Below are positions 1-7,401 of a stretch of DNA of 12,313 nt, one piece after another. Below the pieces are notes generated by a model that was given only the letters and a program-made list of their open reading frames with translations, was not told the origin of the DNA and did not search any database. The position numbers were made by a program, and so were the translations under genes. Source of the DNA: Pseudomonadota bacterium (lineage in GTDB: Bacteria > Pseudomonadota > Alphaproteobacteria > Reyranellales > Reyranellaceae); the NCBI GenBank assembly GCA_023416135.1, contig JAEZIF010000167.1, positions 1 through 12,313 on the forward strand, read 5' to 3'. Numbering within the stretch: position 1 is the stretch's first letter; every line of letters starts with the position of its first letter.

Positions 1-3000
1 GCCTTGGCGAGGGCGGCATTGAGCTGGGCAATGTCCCCCTTCACCAGGGCCTCGAACTTCGCAACCTCGCTGTCGACCTTGGCCATGACCTCGCGCGACA
101 CCGCCGTCGTCTGCGTGGTCGGCGGCCGGTCGGCAGTCGTGGCCATGGCGACCATGTCGATCAGCGTGTCGTTGAGGCCGGCCGGATTGCGCAGCACGTC
201 GCGCACCGACTTGCGATGCGGGTCGACCATCACGCTCTCGATCGTCGAAAGCTTGCGCACGATCGTCGCGGCGCGGTTCTTCAGCGCACGCTCGCCCTTG
301 CCGAGATGGCCGACCGCCTGTTCGAGCTGCCGCTTCATCTTGCGCAGGCGATTGACCGCCTGCTTCAGCTTGGACACCGATGCGATCAGATCCTTGTGCA
401 ATGCGAACTGCGCCGCGTACTCGTCCTGCGTCGTCGGCAGTCGTGGATCCTTGACCACCGAGAACTTCGCCGCGTGGCTTTTGCCCTGCTCGCCCACCGC
501 AAGCTCCACGGCGTAGCTGCCGGGCACCACCGTCGGTCCGGGTGGATTCTCGGGATCGGGCACCAGCGGCTTGGGCCGGGGCGGCGCCAGTCCGTAGTCG
601 AGCCTGGTCGGCCCCGGATACTTCATGTCCCAGACGTAGCGGTTGAGACCCGCCTGGGTTCCGGGACGGCGCGCCGGCGGCAGCGCCTCGTCCTTGCTCG
701 AATATTCGACGATCTTGCGCCCGCCCGCGTCCCGGAAGGTGAGCGTCACAGCCTCCTTGGCGTCCTCGGCCAGCCAGTAGTAGACGATCGCGCCATTGGG
801 TGGATTCTCGCCGACATCGAGATGCTCGCGGTAGCGCGTACCGTCGGCCTTCTCGACCATGACCGTGCTGCCGTCGATGCCGAACGCGGGCCCATAGGCG
901 ATGCCTGTGCGCACATTGGCGCCGGCGCTCCAGTGGAGCTTGGTGCGTATCGCCGTGCGCGGAGCGAACAGGCGCGTTCCCTTACGGCCGTCGGCCATTC
1001 CGCGCAACGCCGTCACGTCGTCGAGGATCCAGAACGAGCGGCCGTGCGTGGCGGCAACGAGGTCGCTGTCCTTCAGCTTCATGTCGTAGACCGGCACGTT
1101 GGGCAGGCCGGTCATGCGCGTCCACGTCGCCCCGTCGTCGAGGCTGAAATGGATGCCGGTTTCGGTGCCGACATAGAGCAGGCCCTTGGCCACGGAATCG
1201 GCGCGCACGACGCGGCTGATCTCGTCCTTGGGAAGGTTGCCATTGATCGACTTCCAGCTCTTGCCGCCGTCGGTGCTCCTGAACAGGTGCGGCCGATAGT
1301 CGGCGAGCTTGTAGCGCGTGGCGGCGACATAGATCGTGTCGGCATCGTGCGCCGAGAGTTCGACGCAACCGACATAGGCCAGCTCCGGCATGCCCTTCGG
1401 CGTGACGTCCGTCCAGCTCTTGCCGCCGTCGCGCGTGACATGGACCAGGCCGTCGTCCGTCGAGGCCCAGATCTCGTCTCGGCGATGCGGCGATTCGACG
1501 ACACAGGCGCAGGTCGCGTGGACCTCCGCGCCGGCGCTCTCGCGCGTGATCGGACCGCCCGACGCGCCCTGGCGTTGGCGCTCGTTCAGGCTGAGATCGG
1601 GCGAGATGCGCTGCCAGCTCATCCCCTCGTCGCGCGTGCGGAACACGCAGTTGCCGCCGGCATAGAGCGTGCCGGGATCGTGCGGCGAGAACACGATGGG
1701 GAAGGTCCAGGCGAAGCGGTACTTCAGGTCCTTGGGGGCGATGCCCGTCGACTCCTCCGGCCAGACATTGACGAGCTGGATCTGGCGCGTGCGGTGATCG
1801 TAGCGCTGCAAGGCGCCGGCGCCGCCCGGGCTGGAGCCTATGGCGCCGACATAGACGACATTGTGGTCGCGCGGATCGACGGCGATGAAGCCCGATTCGC
1901 CGGTGCCGGGATAGGAGCAATCGGCCAAGGTGATCACGCCCCACTCCGACGCGCTCGGCACCGAGATCGAGGTGTTGTCCTGCTGTGTGCCGTAGACGCG
2001 GTAGGGATACTGGTTGTCGACGTCGATGCGATAGAACTGGGCGGTCTTCTGGTTGTAGATCGTCGACCACGACCCGCCACCGTTGAACGAGACGTGGGCG
2101 CCGCCGTCGTTACCCTCGATCATGCGCGTCGGGTCCTTGGGATCGATCCAGAGATCGTGATTGTCGCCGTGGCGTGTCGTGACCTCGTTGAAGGTCGCGC
2201 CGCCGTCGGTCGACTTCCACATCTGCAGGTTCGTGACGTAGACCGTATCGCCGTGGCCCGGATCGGCGAACACATGGGTGTAATACCAGGGGCGATGCAT
2301 GAGATCGCGGTTTGGCGACACCATGGTCCAGCGCATGCCGAAATCGTCGGAGCGATAGAGGCCGGTCTTGTCGCCTTCGGCTTCGATCAACGCCCAGACG
2401 CGGCCCGCTCGCGCCGGCGAGATCGACACGCCGATCTTGCCCAGCATGCCCGACGGCATGCCGGGCCTGGCCGAGATCTCCTCCCAGGTGTCGCCGCCGT
2501 CTGTGCTGCGGAACAAGCCGCTGCCCGGACCGCCGCTGGAGATGTTCCAGAAATTGCGCTTCGCCTCCCAGATCGAGGCAAACAGCAGGCGCGGGTTGTT
2601 GGGATCCATGGTGAGATCGATCGCGCCCGCAACGTCGCTGCGATAGAGGATCCTCTCCCAGTTCGCGCCGCCATCCCTGGAGCGATAGACGCCGCGTTCG
2701 GTGTTTGTCCCGAAGATGTCGCCCAACACGGCGGCATAGACCAGGTCGGGATTCTGCGGATGGATGCAGAGCCGACCAACGAATTTGCTGCTCCTCAGGC
2801 CGACATGCTTCCAGCTTCTTCCGGCATCGGTCGATTTGTAGATGCCGTCGCCATATGAGACGTCGAGACGGATCGCGGTCTCGCCGGTGCCGGCGTAGAT
2901 GACGTTGGCATCGGACGGCGCGACGGCGATCGAGCCGACCGCCGAGCTGCCCATGTAGCCGTCCGAGACGCAGCGCCAGAACACGCCGCCATCCTCGGTC

Positions 3001-3158
3001 TTCCAGATCCCGCCGGCGCAGGCGCCGAAATAGAAAGTCATCTTGTCGACGGGATCGCCGGAGACAGCGACGACACGACCACCCCGCGAGGGGCCAATGC
3101 AGCGCCACTTGAGCGCGTCGAAACCCGGCGACGCGGGCAAGCTCTTCTTGGATTCCAT
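1..3158 (-). CDS. Asp-box (BNR/sortilin-Vps10-like) beta-propeller protein, 3' end outside the window
   Basis: The frame is open for 1052 codons from ATG at 3158 and runs off the left edge. About 11 Asp-boxes of the S-x-D-x-G-x-x-W type recur through residues 53-680, for example KTEDGGVFW near 53, RSTDGGDTW near 217, KSTDGGATF near 315, VTRDGGKSW near 574 and RSTDGGKSW near 627. This indicates one or two large beta-propellers. Around 703-715 lies HGRSFWILDD, then a beta-rich part with GENPPNGAIVYYW (783-795), and a Lys/Arg-rich, probably helical tail (about 920-1050). This architecture is known from bacterial proteins labelled glycosyl hydrolase, exo-sialidase-like or VPS10-domain protein, usually about 1000-1100 residues, so only a little is missing. 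The catalytic role is unproven; Asp-boxes are structural. No signal peptide is seen at the chosen start, and in-frame codons upstream to 3242 do not supply one, although I expect such propellers to be exported. No strong Shine-Dalgarno precedes the ATG, so the start is moderately certain. Confidence 0.9.
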   Translation of the reverse strand, partial: MESKKSLPASPGFDALKWRCIGPSRGGRVVAVSGDPVDKMTFYFGACAGGIWKTEDGGVFWRCVSDGYMGSSAVGSIAVAPSDANVIYAGTGETAIRLDVSYGDGIYKSTDAGRSWKHVGLRSSKFVGRLCIHPQNPDLVYAAVLGDIFGTNTERGVYRSRDGGANWERILYRSDVAGAIDLTMDPNNPRLLFASIWEAKRNFWNISSGGPGSGLFRSTDGGDTWEEISARPGMPSGMLGKIGVSISPARAGRVWALIEAEGDKTGLYRSDDFGMRWTMVSPNRDLMHRPWYYTHVFADPGHGDTVYVTNLQMWKSTDGGATFNEVTTRHGDNHDLWIDPKDPTRMIEGNDGGAHVSFNGGGSWSTIYNQKTAQFYRIDVDNQYPYRVYGTQQDNTSISVPSASEWGVITLADCSYPGTGESGFIAVDPRDHNVVYVGAIGSSPGGAGALQRYDHRTRQIQLVNVWPEESTGIAPKDLKYRFAWTFPIVFSPHDPGTLYAGGNCVFRTRDEGMSWQRISPDLSLNERQRQGASGGPITRESAGAEVHATCACVVESPHRRDEIWASTDDGLVHVTRDGGKSWTDVTPKGMPELAYVGCVELSAHDADTIYVAATRYKLADYRPHLFRSTDGGKSWKSINGNLPKDEISRVVRADSVAKGLLYVGTETGIHFSLDDGATWTRMTGLPNVPVYDMKLKDSDLVAATHGRSFWILDDVTALRGMADGRKGTRLFAPRTAIRTKLHWSAGANVRTGIAYGPAFGIDGSTVMVEKADGTRYREHLDVGENPPNGAIVYYWLAEDAKEAVTLTFRDAGGRKIVEYSSKDEALPPARRPGTQAGLNRYVWDMKYPGPTRLDYGLAPPRPKPLVPDPENPPGPTVVPGSYAVELAVGEQGKSHAAKFSVVKDPRLPTTQDEYAAQFALHKDLIASVSKLKQAVNRLRKMKRQLEQAVGHLGKGERALKNRAATIVRKLSTIESVMVDPHRKSVRDVLRNPAGLNDTLIDMVAMATTADRPPTTQTTAVSREVMAKVDSEVAKFEALVKGDIAQLNAALAK

Positions 3159-3180
3159 GTGTGGGAGGGCCGATCTCTTC

Positions 3181-3195
3181 AGGTCTCGAAGACCT
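3181..3195. repeat. Short inverted repeat in the divergent intergenic region
   Basis: AGGTCT and AGACCT form a perfect 6-base inverted repeat separated by CGA. It lies 23 bases upstream of the start of the minus-strand propeller gene and about 40 bases before the predicted -35 box of the plus-strand lyase operon. It could be an operator or a small leader hairpin for the propeller mRNA. A 6-base repeat can occur by chance, and no regulator gene is present nearby to support a binding site. Confidence 0.3.
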
Positions 3196-3233
3196 CGACG
3201 GTAGGTCAGGTTCGCGGGGCAACGCAATCGGCT

Positions 3234-3262
3234 TTGACACACACCAGAGCCCGGCTTCCAAT
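3234..3262 (+). promoter_or_regulatory. Predicted sigma-70-type promoter of the lyase operon
   Basis: A perfect -35 hexamer TTGACA (3234-3239) is followed after 17 bases by TCCAAT (3257-3262), which matches the -10 consensus at 4 of 6 positions including the first T and the final AAT. Transcription would start near 3269, about 20 bases before the ATG at 3291 and just upstream of its Shine-Dalgarno. Position and spacing are right for driving the lyase/LLM/Gfo-Idh genes. The -10 box is only fair, so this remains a prediction. Confidence 0.5.
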
Positions 3263-3277
3263 CACGCAAACCAGGAT

Positions 3278-3281
3278 GGAG
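3278..3281 (+). promoter_or_regulatory. Ribosome binding site that decides the lyase start
   Basis: GGAG lies 9 bases before ATG 3291. An earlier in-frame ATG at 3276 overlaps this motif and has only AGG immediately before it, so 3291 is the better start. Still earlier in-frame ATGs (3159) would add a non-homologous-looking leader and would lie upstream of the predicted promoter. Confidence 0.5.
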
Positions 3282-3290
3282 CCGCCGGAC

Positions 3291-4658
3291 ATGGCCGATA
3301 GCGACACTCTTCCAACAGCAACCCGGGTTTCCGATCCAGGCATTCGGGCGCTGTATCGCCTGGAGAATCGATGGCGGGCCTGGCTCGATGTCGAGGCCGC
3401 TCTCGCTCATGCACAAGCCGAACTGGGAATCATCCCCGCCGAGGCGGCAAACGCCATTGCCGCGTGTGCGAAGCTCGAGCTGATGGATCGCAAGCGAATC
3501 GACGAAGGCTTCGCGCGCACCGGCCACACGCTGGTGCCTTTGGTGTGGGAGCTCGGTCGCGTCGTCGGCGAGCCGCACGGCGGCTGGGTGCACTGGGGCG
3601 CGACCACGCAGAACATCACGCAGACCGGTGACCTGCTGGTGCTGCGCCAGGCGCACACGATCATCCTGCGGCAGATCGGCGAGATCCTGGCAGCGATGGC
3701 CGATCTCGCCGACCGTACGGCAGACATGCCGATGGCAGGACGCACGCACGGCCAGCACGCCGTGCCCGCCACCTTCGGCTACAAGGTGGCCGTCTGGATC
3801 GACGAATTGCTGCGCCACGTCGAGCGCTTGCGCCAGGCAGCCCCTCGCCTGTTCGTCGCCATGCTGGGCGGTGGCGCCGGCACCTTCGCCTCGCTCGGCA
3901 AGCAGGGCCCGCCGGTGCAGGCCGGCATCGGCCGCCGGCTCGGCTTCGGCTCGATGATCGTGCCCTCCCGCACCCTTGGCGATCACCTGGCGGAAAACAT
4001 CTGCATCCTCGGCCTGCTCGCGGCGACCTGCGGCAAGATCGGACGCGAGGTCTATACCCTGATGAAGACCGAGTTCGGCGAGGTCGAGGAGCCGGTACCG
4101 CCCGGCACCGTCGGCAGCTCGACCATGCCGCAGAAGCGCAATCCCAAGCTGTGCCAGGACGTCATCGCCGCGGCCGCGGAGGTGCGCAGCCTGGTGCCGT
4201 TGGCGCTGGAGGCCATGACCACCGAGCACGAAGCAGACCGCACGACCAGCCTGATGATGGACAGTGCCGAATCGCGGGCCTGCATCGCCACCGGCGACAT
4301 GCTGGCGCGGCTGGGCGAGATCATGCGCGGCCTCAGCGTCGATCCCAAGCGCATGCGGGCCAACCTCGACCTTGGCGGCGGCCTGATCATGGCGGAGGCC
4401 GTGATGCTCGACCTCGGCGCCGCGATCGGCCGCCAGCATGCGCACGACATCGTCTATGACGCCGCGCAGGCCGCCTTCGTGGAAGGCAAGTCGTTCTCGG
4501 ACCTGCTGGCCGCCGACAAGCGCCTGACCGAGCATATGGACCGCAAGGCCATCGACAGGCTCCTCGACCCGACGGCCTATACGGGACTGTGCGCGGAGAT
4601 GGCGCGTGACGGCGCCATGCGCGCGCGCGGTGCTGCAGCGGCGCTGTCCGCGGGCTAA
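3291..4658 (+). CDS. Fumarase/aspartase-superfamily lyase (adenylosuccinate lyase / carboxymuconate cycloisomerase-like)
   Basis: This 455-residue protein has the usual family length. Members catalyse beta-elimination releasing fumarate, or the related cycloisomerisation of 3-carboxymuconate, as homotetramers in the cytoplasm. Visible motifs are WGATTQNI (about 102-109), GRTHGQHA (150-157, with the active-site His of the TH pair), and the superfamily signature GSSTMPQKRNP (275-285), whose Ser-rich loop carries the catalytic base. The His often found in this signature (MPHKRNP) is Gln here. The substrate is not clear. There is no purine gene beside it, so a housekeeping PurB is unlikely; a catabolic lyase acting on a (carboxy)muconate-like or succinyl compound fits the neighbours better. 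It is the first gene of a probable operon: the LLM oxidoreductase starts 37 bases downstream. The family call is secure and the exact reaction is open. Confidence 0.92.
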   Translation: MADSDTLPTATRVSDPGIRALYRLENRWRAWLDVEAALAHAQAELGIIPAEAANAIAACAKLELMDRKRIDEGFARTGHTLVPLVWELGRVVGEPHGGWVHWGATTQNITQTGDLLVLRQAHTIILRQIGEILAAMADLADRTADMPMAGRTHGQHAVPATFGYKVAVWIDELLRHVERLRQAAPRLFVAMLGGGAGTFASLGKQGPPVQAGIGRRLGFGSMIVPSRTLGDHLAENICILGLLAATCGKIGREVYTLMKTEFGEVEEPVPPGTVGSSTMPQKRNPKLCQDVIAAAAEVRSLVPLALEAMTTEHEADRTTSLMMDSAESRACIATGDMLARLGEIMRGLSVDPKRMRANLDLGGGLIMAEAVMLDLGAAIGRQHAHDIVYDAAQAAFVEGKSFSDLLAADKRLTEHMDRKAIDRLLDPTAYTGLCAEMARDGAMRARGAAAALSAG

Positions 4659-4684
4659 GCTGGCGCCCTTCGCAGTCCCGACCC

Positions 4685-4689
4685 AGGAG
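4685..4689 (+). promoter_or_regulatory. Ribosome binding site of the LLM oxidoreductase
   Basis: AGGAG lies 6 bases before ATG 4696. It fixes the start there rather than at in-frame ATG 4606, which lies inside the end of the lyase gene and would add 30 residues not resembling the family. Confidence 0.75.
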
Positions 4690-4695
4690 TCATCG

Positions 4696-5550
4696 ATGTT
4701 GCTGAGTGCCCTCTTCCCGACGCGTGACATAGGCCGCGACCCCGCGAAGATCCGCGATTGGGCGCAGGCCGCGGAAGGCCTCGGCTACGACTGCATCGAA
4801 GTGGCGGACCACGTCTTCGGCGCCGCGCCACGCGGCGACTGGAAGCCGACCTACAGCGAGCACGATCCGTTCCACGAGACCTTCACGACGATGGCCTTCA
4901 TCGCCGCCGTCACCAAGAACATCAAGCTGTGCAGCGGCGTCCTCATCCTGCCGCAGCGCCAGACCGGCTTGGTCGCCAAGCAGGTCGCCCAGGTCGACAT
5001 TCTCAGTGGCGGACGAGTCCGCTTGGGCGTGGGTGTCGGCTGGAACCATGTCGAGTACGAGGCGCTCGGCATGGAGTGGAAGACACGCGGCGCGCGGCAG
5101 GCCGAGCAGATCGAGGTGATGCGCCGCCTGTGGACCGAGGACCAGGTCACCTTCAAGGGCAAGTTCCACACGCTGATCGACGTCACCATGCTGCCGGCCC
5201 CGATCCAGCGGCCGATCCCGATCTGGTTCGGCGGCTCGTCGGATGCCGTCGTCAAGCGCGCCGCCCGCATTGGCGACGGCTGGATGCCGATCCTGTCGCC
5301 CGAGGCCGCCGAGCCCAAGCTCGCCGCCCTGCGCGAGTATCTGAAGGCGTTCGGGCGCGATCCCGCCAAGTTCGGCCTGGAAGGTTGGCTGCGCTTCGAC
5401 GAGGCAGACCCGCAGCGCTGGGGCGCGGCCGCGCATGGCTGGCAACGCCTCGGCGCCCAGATCGTGATGCTCCATCCGATGTATCCTATGCCGGGGCTCG
5501 ATCACCAGATCGAGACGCTGCGGCGGTTCAAGGAAGTCGTGCCGAAGTAA
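4696..5550 (+). CDS. Luciferase-like (LLM class) flavin- or F420-dependent oxidoreductase
   Basis: The 284-residue protein is a single TIM-barrel bacterial-luciferase-like domain (PF00296 family by its motifs). The N-terminus MLLSALFPTRDIG leads into the first strands, EVADHVF sits near 35-41, and the family hallmark LSGGRVRLGVGVGWNHVEY spans about 103-121. A second typical stretch, PIPIWFGGSSDAVVKRAARIGDGW, spans about 173-196. Members oxidise or reduce small organic substrates using F420 or reduced FMN; the sequence resembles the group often labelled probable F420-dependent oxidoreductase, but many alphaproteobacteria lack F420, so the cofactor is undecided. It is co-oriented with the lyase upstream and the Gfo/Idh gene 26 bases downstream, which suggests consecutive steps in one catabolic route. 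The family call is secure and the substrate unknown. Confidence 0.9.
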   Translation: MLLSALFPTRDIGRDPAKIRDWAQAAEGLGYDCIEVADHVFGAAPRGDWKPTYSEHDPFHETFTTMAFIAAVTKNIKLCSGVLILPQRQTGLVAKQVAQVDILSGGRVRLGVGVGWNHVEYEALGMEWKTRGARQAEQIEVMRRLWTEDQVTFKGKFHTLIDVTMLPAPIQRPIPIWFGGSSDAVVKRAARIGDGWMPILSPEAAEPKLAALREYLKAFGRDPAKFGLEGWLRFDEADPQRWGAAAHGWQRLGAQIVMLHPMYPMPGLDHQIETLRRFKEVVPK

Positions 5551-5565
5551 ACAACGAGCTGGGTC

Positions 5566-5571
5566 GGGGAG
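5566..5571 (+). promoter_or_regulatory. Ribosome binding site of the Gfo/Idh dehydrogenase
   Basis: GGGGAG lies 5 bases before ATG 5577. The reading frame is open far upstream, across the LLM gene, but that part is only a shifted-frame reading of a real gene. This site and the nucleotide-binding motif right after the ATG place the start at 5577. Confidence 0.75.
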
Positions 5572-5576
5572 CGGAC

Positions 5577-6722
5577 ATGAGCGAGCGTCGGATCGGCGTC
5601 ATCATCAACGGCGCCACGGGCCGCATGGGCACGACCCAGCACATGGCGAATCTCCTGGCCATCGCGACGGAGGGTGGACTTCCACTCGCCAACGGCGATC
5701 GCCTGATCCCCGAGCTGATGCTGGTCGGTCGCGACGCGAAGCGCATCGAGAAGCTGGCCGCCGATCACGGCGGCCAGCGCTGGACGACCAAGCTCGAAGA
5801 AGCGTTCGCGGGTCCCGACCGAATCTTCATGGATTGCGCCGCCACCGGCGACCGCCCCAGGCGCGTGCGGCAGGCGATCGCGGCCGGCAAGCACATCTTC
5901 ATCGAGAAGCCCACGGCGCCCACGGTCGACGAGGCGATGGAGCTGGCGCGACTGGCCGACCGCGCCGGCCTCAAGCACGGCGTCATCCAGGACAAGCTCT
6001 TCCTGCCCGGCTTCGCCAGGCTTCTGGCCGTAGCCAAGTCGGGCTTCTTCGGCCGCATCCTGTCGGTGAAGATCGACGCCGGATCGTGGATCTTCGACGG
6101 CAGCGAGCAGCAATGCCAGCGGCCGAGCTGGAACTACAAGAAGGCCGAGGGCGGCGGCCTGGCGCTCGATATGATGGCCCACTGGCGCTACATGATCGAC
6201 CGCTTGGCATCGCCGATCACCGACGTCTGCGCTGTCATGACCACGGCGATTCCCGAGCGCGTCGACGAAGCCGGGCAGCGATACAGGGTCGATGCCGAGG
6301 ACACCAACTACGCCCTGCTGAAGCTGCAAGGCGGCGCGATCGGCATGATCACCAACAGCTGGGCGACGCGGCCGCGACGCGACGACACCATGGTGGTGCA
6401 GATCGACGGTACGAACGGCTCGGCGGTTGCCGGGCGCTTCCGCTGCTTCACCCAATCGGCGACAGATACGCCGGAGGCCTTCATCAAGGCCGCCCGGCCC
6501 GGCGGCGTCGACCTGATGGCCGACTGGAAGGAAGTGCCGGACACGGGCGACGACAAGAATCCCTTCCGCCAGTGCTGGGAGGCATTCCTGCGCCATGTCG
6601 GCGAGGACGCGCCCTATCTGCCGACGCTGGTCGAAGGCGCGAAAGCCGTTCAACTCGCCGATCTCGCCTACCGCAGCGTCGCCGAGCAGCGCTGGATCAA
6701 TGTGCCGGATTTGAGGCTCTGA
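5577..6722 (+). CDS. Gfo/Idh/MocA family NAD(P)-dependent oxidoreductase
   Basis: The 381-residue protein begins with a Rossmann strand and nucleotide-binding loop, GVIINGATGRMG (7-18). The conserved E-K-P motif (HIFIEKPTAPT, about 106-116) follows, its Lys being the usual catalytic or cofactor-contacting residue. The C-terminal part has the expected alpha/beta substrate domain, with GGGLALDMMAHW (192-203) containing the customary His. Family members oxidise or reduce sugars, inositols and other hydroxy compounds, or act as dehydrogenases and hydrolases using tightly bound NAD. The loop is GATGRMG rather than the plain GxGxxG, and the strand runs long before EKP, but nothing looks broken. It is the third gene of the lyase/LLM operon and presumably acts on the same substrate family; the actual substrate cannot be told from sequence. 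Confidence 0.9.
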   Translation: MSERRIGVIINGATGRMGTTQHMANLLAIATEGGLPLANGDRLIPELMLVGRDAKRIEKLAADHGGQRWTTKLEEAFAGPDRIFMDCAATGDRPRRVRQAIAAGKHIFIEKPTAPTVDEAMELARLADRAGLKHGVIQDKLFLPGFARLLAVAKSGFFGRILSVKIDAGSWIFDGSEQQCQRPSWNYKKAEGGGLALDMMAHWRYMIDRLASPITDVCAVMTTAIPERVDEAGQRYRVDAEDTNYALLKLQGGAIGMITNSWATRPRRDDTMVVQIDGTNGSAVAGRFRCFTQSATDTPEAFIKAARPGGVDLMADWKEVPDTGDDKNPFRQCWEAFLRHVGEDAPYLPTLVEGAKAVQLADLAYRSVAEQRWINVPDLRL

Positions 6723-6779
6723 CCATCGCGAAGACTTGACTTGTCCGGATCGGAACCGCAACCCACGTGACTGGCGCCC

Positions 6780-6784
6780 GGAGG
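6780..6784 (+). promoter_or_regulatory. Ribosome binding site that decides the start of the exported protein
   Basis: GGAGG lies 6 bases before ATG 6791. The alternative in-frame GTG at 6767 has no such site and would put eight extra residues before an otherwise canonical signal peptide. Confidence 0.7.
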
Positions 6785-6790
6785 TTTCTG

Positions 6791-7354
6791 ATGCGCCCTG
6801 TACGTTTCGCCGCCGTCTTGTTGGTGTTGCTCGCCGCGCCGGTGGCTGCTCTTGCCGCCGTCATCGGCGGCACCTACTACGCCCCGCAGTACGATTATCG
6901 CGAATTCTTCGCCGCGACCGACGGCAAGCCGTTCCAGGTCGTGCTGGCCGGCAATGCGTTTCCCGGCATCGACCCGGCTGTTGTCGCGCGTGATCTCCTT
7001 CCCGCCATGCAGAGAGCCAAGCCGCGGCCGGCGCTGACCTTCACTTACGACACGCCCTCGCCGCGGCCCAGGCCCGACTACCGGCTGGTGCTGGTGTTCG
7101 ATCCGGCGCTCAATCTCAACAGCGATCCGGTGTGTGCCGGCGAGCCGCCGCGCTTCCTTCCCGGCACGCCCGGCCGCTTCTATGTCTACGCGATCTATTG
7201 CCGTAACGATCGCGCGATGTCGCAGACCACGGCTTGGACCGACGCCACAGGCCCCAACGACCCGCGCATCGAGCGCCTGTTCCGCGAGCTGTTCCCGGTG
7301 ATCTTCAGCGAGCAGCAGAACCGCTGGGCCTTCAACGACCCGATGTTTCGCTGA
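6791..7354 (+). CDS. Small exported protein of unknown function
   Basis: This 187-residue protein starts with a classic Sec signal peptide: MRPVR, a hydrophobic core of about 17 residues rich in Ala/Val/Leu, and a likely cleavage after A-L-A near residue 22. There is no lipobox Cys, so it is probably free in the periplasm. The mature part has two cysteines (about 115 and 137) that could form a disulfide, a Pro/Arg-rich patch near 90-95, and the segments YRLVLVFDPALNLNSD (97-112) and RLFRELFPVIF (162-172). I do not recognise a domain. It follows the Gfo/Idh gene by 68 bases on the same strand and may be co-transcribed, but the wider gap and lack of an enzymatic motif leave any link to the operon open. 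The complete frame, good ribosome site and signal peptide support a real gene. Confidence 0.8.
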   Translation: MRPVRFAAVLLVLLAAPVAALAAVIGGTYYAPQYDYREFFAATDGKPFQVVLAGNAFPGIDPAVVARDLLPAMQRAKPRPALTFTYDTPSPRPRPDYRLVLVFDPALNLNSDPVCAGEPPRFLPGTPGRFYVYAIYCRNDRAMSQTTAWTDATGPNDPRIERLFRELFPVIFSEQQNRWAFNDPMFR

Positions 7355-7359
7355 GCCAC

Positions 7360-7373
7360 GTGGCGCATGCCAC
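7360..7373. terminator. Possible hairpin between convergent genes
   Basis: GTGGC and GCCAC form a perfect 5-base stem around a GCAT loop just after the stop of the exported-protein gene and before the stop of the convergent SDR gene. The place suits a bidirectional transcription stop. The stem is short and no T-run follows, so it is weak as an intrinsic terminator. Confidence 0.3.
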
Positions 7374-7401
7374 TTAGCGACAAGCGGCGCATGCCACTCA
7401 G
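7362..7401. repeat. Imperfect 24-base tandem repeat at the convergent junction
   Basis: GGCGCATGCCACTTAG at 7362-7377 returns 24 bases later as GGCGCATGCCACTCAG at 7386-7401, with one mismatch in 16; the rest of the 24-base unit is less similar. The second copy overlaps the stop codon of the minus-strand SDR gene (7398-7400). The repeat may be a duplicated remnant of the gene end or a small intergenic repeat element. Only two units are present. Confidence 0.6.

Noticed and set aside
216..2858. An 880-codon open frame on the plus strand
   Set aside because: It lies exactly codon-on-codon opposite the propeller gene. Stops there need TTA, CTA or TCA in the sense gene, which this GC-rich gene almost never uses; the frame ends precisely at a TCA codon. 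Its translation is low-complexity in Arg/Ala/Asp/Val with no motif, while the minus strand has repeated Asp-boxes.
2110..3261. A 383-codon minus-strand frame overlapping the propeller gene
   Set aside because: It is another frame of the same strand, very Arg-rich, with no domain, and overlaps the well-supported Asp-box protein.
4656..4661. TAAGCT as a -10 box for an independent LLM promoter
   Set aside because: The TAA is forced by the lyase stop codon, no -35 is seen inside the lyase gene, and the short gap fits co-transcription.
4758..5576. A long N-terminal extension of the Gfo/Idh protein through the LLM gene
   Set aside because: The extension is Arg-rich shifted-frame reading of the LLM gene; GGGGAG and the Rossmann loop fix the start at 5577.
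6736..6741. TTGACT as a -35 box before the exported-protein gene
   Set aside because: No acceptable -10 lies 16-18 bases downstream; the region there reads CAACCC-like sequence.
5502..6761. A 419-codon minus-strand frame opposite the Gfo/Idh gene
   Set aside because: It is an antisense shadow caused by codon bias; the plus strand shows the nucleotide-binding loop, the EKP motif and a ribosome site.
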